Shown one piece after another: positions 62,546 through 64,000 of a stretch of 64,000 bases of DNA. The stretch is from Amantichitinum ursilacus. GTDB lineage: Bacteria; Pseudomonadota; Gammaproteobacteria; Burkholderiales; Chitinibacteraceae. The stretch's first letter is position 1; each line of letters starts with the position of its first letter. The stretch lies in NCBI RefSeq assembly GCF_001294205.1, contig NZ_LAQT01000004.1, forward strand, positions 89,412 to 153,411, given 5' to 3'. A program made the position numbers and the translations under genes. The notes beneath the pieces are model-generated. The model had not been told where the DNA came from, ran no database searches, and saw nothing but the letters and a program-made list of their open reading frames with translations.

Positions 62546-62959
62546 TTAAGCCGTACCCAGTTGCAACGTGCGTTGCACCAGCGTTTTGGCGGTATTCATC
62601 ACATCGGCATTGGTCTGGTACGCCCGCGACGCCGACAACATATTGGTCATTTCTTCCACCACATTCACATTGGGCATGGCCACGTAACCGTTGCCATCCG
62701 CCAGCGGGTTGTGCGGATCGTATTGCAGGCGCGGCGGGGATTGATCCTCGACCACGTTGCGCACTTTAACGCCCACGCCCGCGCCGTTTTCCGTGGCGAT
62801 GGCGGAAGCCTGAAACACCACTTGTTTGGCGCGATACGGCTGACCGTTGGAGCTGGTGACCGAATCGGCATTGGCCATATTGCTGGCCACCACATTCAGT
62901 CGCATCGACTGGGCGGTCATGGCCGAGGCGGCGATATCAAAAGTGCGAAACATACCCAT
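62546..62959 (-). CDS. flgC: Flagellar proximal rod protein FlgC
   Basis: A 137-residue rod protein with [20 protein letters not shown], then [41 protein letters not shown] and the C-terminal [22 protein letters not shown], all standard for FlgC. It is 13 bases downstream of flgB. Confidence 0.97.
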   Translation of the reverse strand: MGMFRTFDIAASAMTAQSMRLNVVASNMANADSVTSSNGQPYRAKQVVFQASAIATENGAGVGVKVRNVVEDQSPPRLQYDPHNPLADGNGYVAMPNVNVVEEMTNMLSASRAYQTNADVMNTAKTLVQRTLQLGTA

Positions 62960-62972
62960 GATTTACACCCCG

Positions 62973-63386
62973 TTATTGCGACGACAAAGCGGCGCGATAG
63001 CTGGAAATTGCGTTTTGCATAAACGTGATCGACGCCTCGGAGCGCAAGGTGTTGTCGGCGAAGTCACGCATTTCGACGTTCATGTCGACGGTGTTACCGT
63101 CGATCGATGGTTGTGTTTCGGTGCGGTATTGCAGCGTGGGCGCAAACAGGTCCACCTGGTTACGCGGTTGCAGATGGCGCGTATCGGTGGTGGCCAGCGA
63201 GGCGGTGCTTTTGCCGTTGTTGGCGACGGCGGCCTGGTAGGCGCTCTGGAAATCAAAATCGCGCGCTTTGTAGTTGGGGGTATCGGAGTTGGCGATATTG
63301 CTGGCGAGCACGTCCTGGCGGTAGCCGCGCAGTTTCATTGCGGTGGCTTGTTTGTCCAGGTATTGATCCATCATGCCGACGGCCAT
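62973..63386 (-). CDS. flgB: Flagellar proximal rod protein FlgB
   Basis: A 137-residue rod protein with YLDKQATAMKLRGYRQDVLASNIANSDTPNYKARDFDF in segments and the C-terminal MRDFADNTLRSEASITFMQNAISSYRAAL. The ATG at 63386 with AAGGAG upstream is chosen; 12 more codons are open before it. It is the first gene of flgBCDEFGHI and is preceded by a sigma-54-type promoter. Confidence 0.96.
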   Translation of the reverse strand: MAVGMMDQYLDKQATAMKLRGYRQDVLASNIANSDTPNYKARDFDFQSAYQAAVANNGKSTASLATTDTRHLQPRNQVDLFAPTLQYRTETQPSIDGNTVDMNVEMRDFADNTLRSEASITFMQNAISSYRAALSSQ

Positions 63387-63416
63387 CGTGTTGCTCCTTT
63401 CCGTTTGTGCGTAGAG

Positions 63417-63433
63417 AAGCATGAAGCATGCCA
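63417..63433 (-). promoter_or_regulatory. Sigma-54 (RpoN) promoter of the flgB operon
   Basis: On the minus strand the sequence is TGGCATGCTTCATGCTT: GG and GC are separated by exactly 10 bases and most other positions match the sigma-54 consensus (TGGCAYG-N4-TTGCW). Its -12 GC lies 33 bases before the flgB start, so the transcript would have a leader of about 20 bases with AGGAG inside. Flagellar rod-hook operons in many proteobacteria use RpoN with FleQ/FlrC-type activators. Confidence 0.75.
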
Positions 63434-63435
63434 GG

Positions 63436-64000
63436 AATTATCTTATTGATATGGCTAGGAAAATTCTGGCTTTGCGAATGCGGCAAAGGGCGGTCGGCAA
63501 GATTTGCCGGTGGTAGGTGGCAAGAACTCGCCATTGCGGCGGGTGGTTGGGCGCGGAGCTGGTGTTGCCGGATATTGGCGGCTGGCTACCGGGGTTATGC
63601 GGAGGTTGATGAAGTGTTCCGCTTTGCGGGATAAACCTAAACCGCTTAGCCTGCGGCGCATTTTGGATACCCGGGGGTGCCCGGGAGCACCTTACTTTTC
63701 TTTGTCTCGCCAAAGAAAAGTAAGCAAAAGAAAGGCGACCCTCCGCGCGGTAAAGCTGCGCAGAAGGGATAAGGTCAAAAGCCGAGACTAACCGTCTGCA
63801 TAACCGGGTTTTGTAGCTGCCGCTCCGCGGACGCGAGGCTCAGTCGGCGCCGCTGCGCGTCGCCTACCTTCGCCCGCTCAGGAAATGGTTGGGGTTTTGC
63901 ACGCGGGGTTGCCTCGTTGCTGCGCAACGTCGGGTGGGCGTGGCGGCTGGGCCGTGACAGTGAACGGCTGCAGCGCGTGCTGATCGCTTCACTGATGCGC
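63436..64000. other. Gene-free interval at the window end
   Basis: About 560 bases upstream of flgB with no convincing gene. Frames run through the palindrome at 63691 and give basic or low-complexity peptides (for example QRKVSKRKATLRAV), of the kind produced by dispersed intergenic repeats. No flgA or flgM gene, often found here, is visible. The interval continues past the window edge. Confidence 0.4.
63691..63724. repeat. 34-bp palindrome, probable dispersed intergenic repeat
   Basis: CTTACTTTTCTTTG and CAAAGAAAAGTAAG are perfect 14-bp arms around TCTCGC. A second small dyad, GGTGC/GCACC, lies just before it (63677-63692). The palindrome and the basic frames that cross it resemble intergenic repeats I recall from other proteobacterial genomes. 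It could also act as a terminator for a gene beyond the window. Confidence 0.55.

Overview
The window is a dense, GC-rich (about 60% by eye) piece of a motile, aerobic proteobacterial chromosome. The gene set points to a betaproteobacterium, perhaps of the Neisseriales/Chitinibacteraceae type: a complete Dgo D-galactonate pathway, LplT, bactofilin, a flgBCDEFGHI operon, tRNA genes with encoded CCA ends, and many LysR regulators. That placement is inference from gene content and protein style; no rRNA or other marker is present. I saw no insertion sequence, phage, integrase or CRISPR array.

Layout. 1-8.9 kb is a regulator-rich stretch: LysR; a DHA2-type MFS exporter divergent from a TetR regulator with two matching operator-like repeats between them; an aldo/keto reductase divergent from a second LysR; a chemoreceptor; an NTF2-fold protein and ArgP. 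8.9-15.2 kb holds L-serine dehydratase, a FlxA-like coiled-coil protein, a BamE-like lipoprotein, and a LysR-controlled cassette of AhpD-like, tautomerase and DUF4865 proteins. 15.3-19.7 kb is an omega-amino acid (beta-alanine-type) catabolic pair, aminotransferase plus MmsA, divergent from a MocR regulator. 20.3-25.4 kb holds a periplasmic solute-binding protein and dgoK-dgoA-dgoD-dgoT, preceded by a small ORF that overlaps the dgoK start.

25.4-31.3 kb pairs the glycogen debranching enzyme glgX with a LOV photoreceptor that lacks a kinase ATPase domain, followed by a DUF4142 protein, galU, a DUF1328 membrane peptide and an orphan NarL-type response regulator. 31.3-36.1 kb is a transport operon: fused ABC permease, ABC ATPase with a C-terminal AAA-associated domain, and a CDF transporter with a TTG start. 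36.5-38.3 kb has a cytochrome c'-like lipoprotein and three tRNAs (Glu, Arg, Ser). 38.6-47.9 kb holds lysC, alr, a DedA protein, lplT and an MdtABC-type RND pump. 48.3-56.7 kb holds bactofilin, a malic-enzyme homologue with altered catalytic residues, malQ, a CPA antiporter, a PhnA-like membrane protein with a 26-residue partner, and an FMN reductase. 56.9-63.4 kb is flgBCDEFGHI, read leftwards from a good sigma-54 promoter, with no flgJ at its end.

Most worth a second look: (1) the malic-enzyme homologue whose catalytic Tyr and Lys, substrate Arg and two of three metal ligands are all replaced; (2) the LOV protein ending after its histidine-bearing helix, 5 bases behind glgX; (3) two intergenic elements, each made of two exact 67-bp periods, with conserved ends but a swapped central hairpin that keeps the hairpin fold; (4) the small ORF and hairpin leading dgoK; (5) a separate 132-bp inverted-repeat element after the RND operon. 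None of these was tested by database search here.
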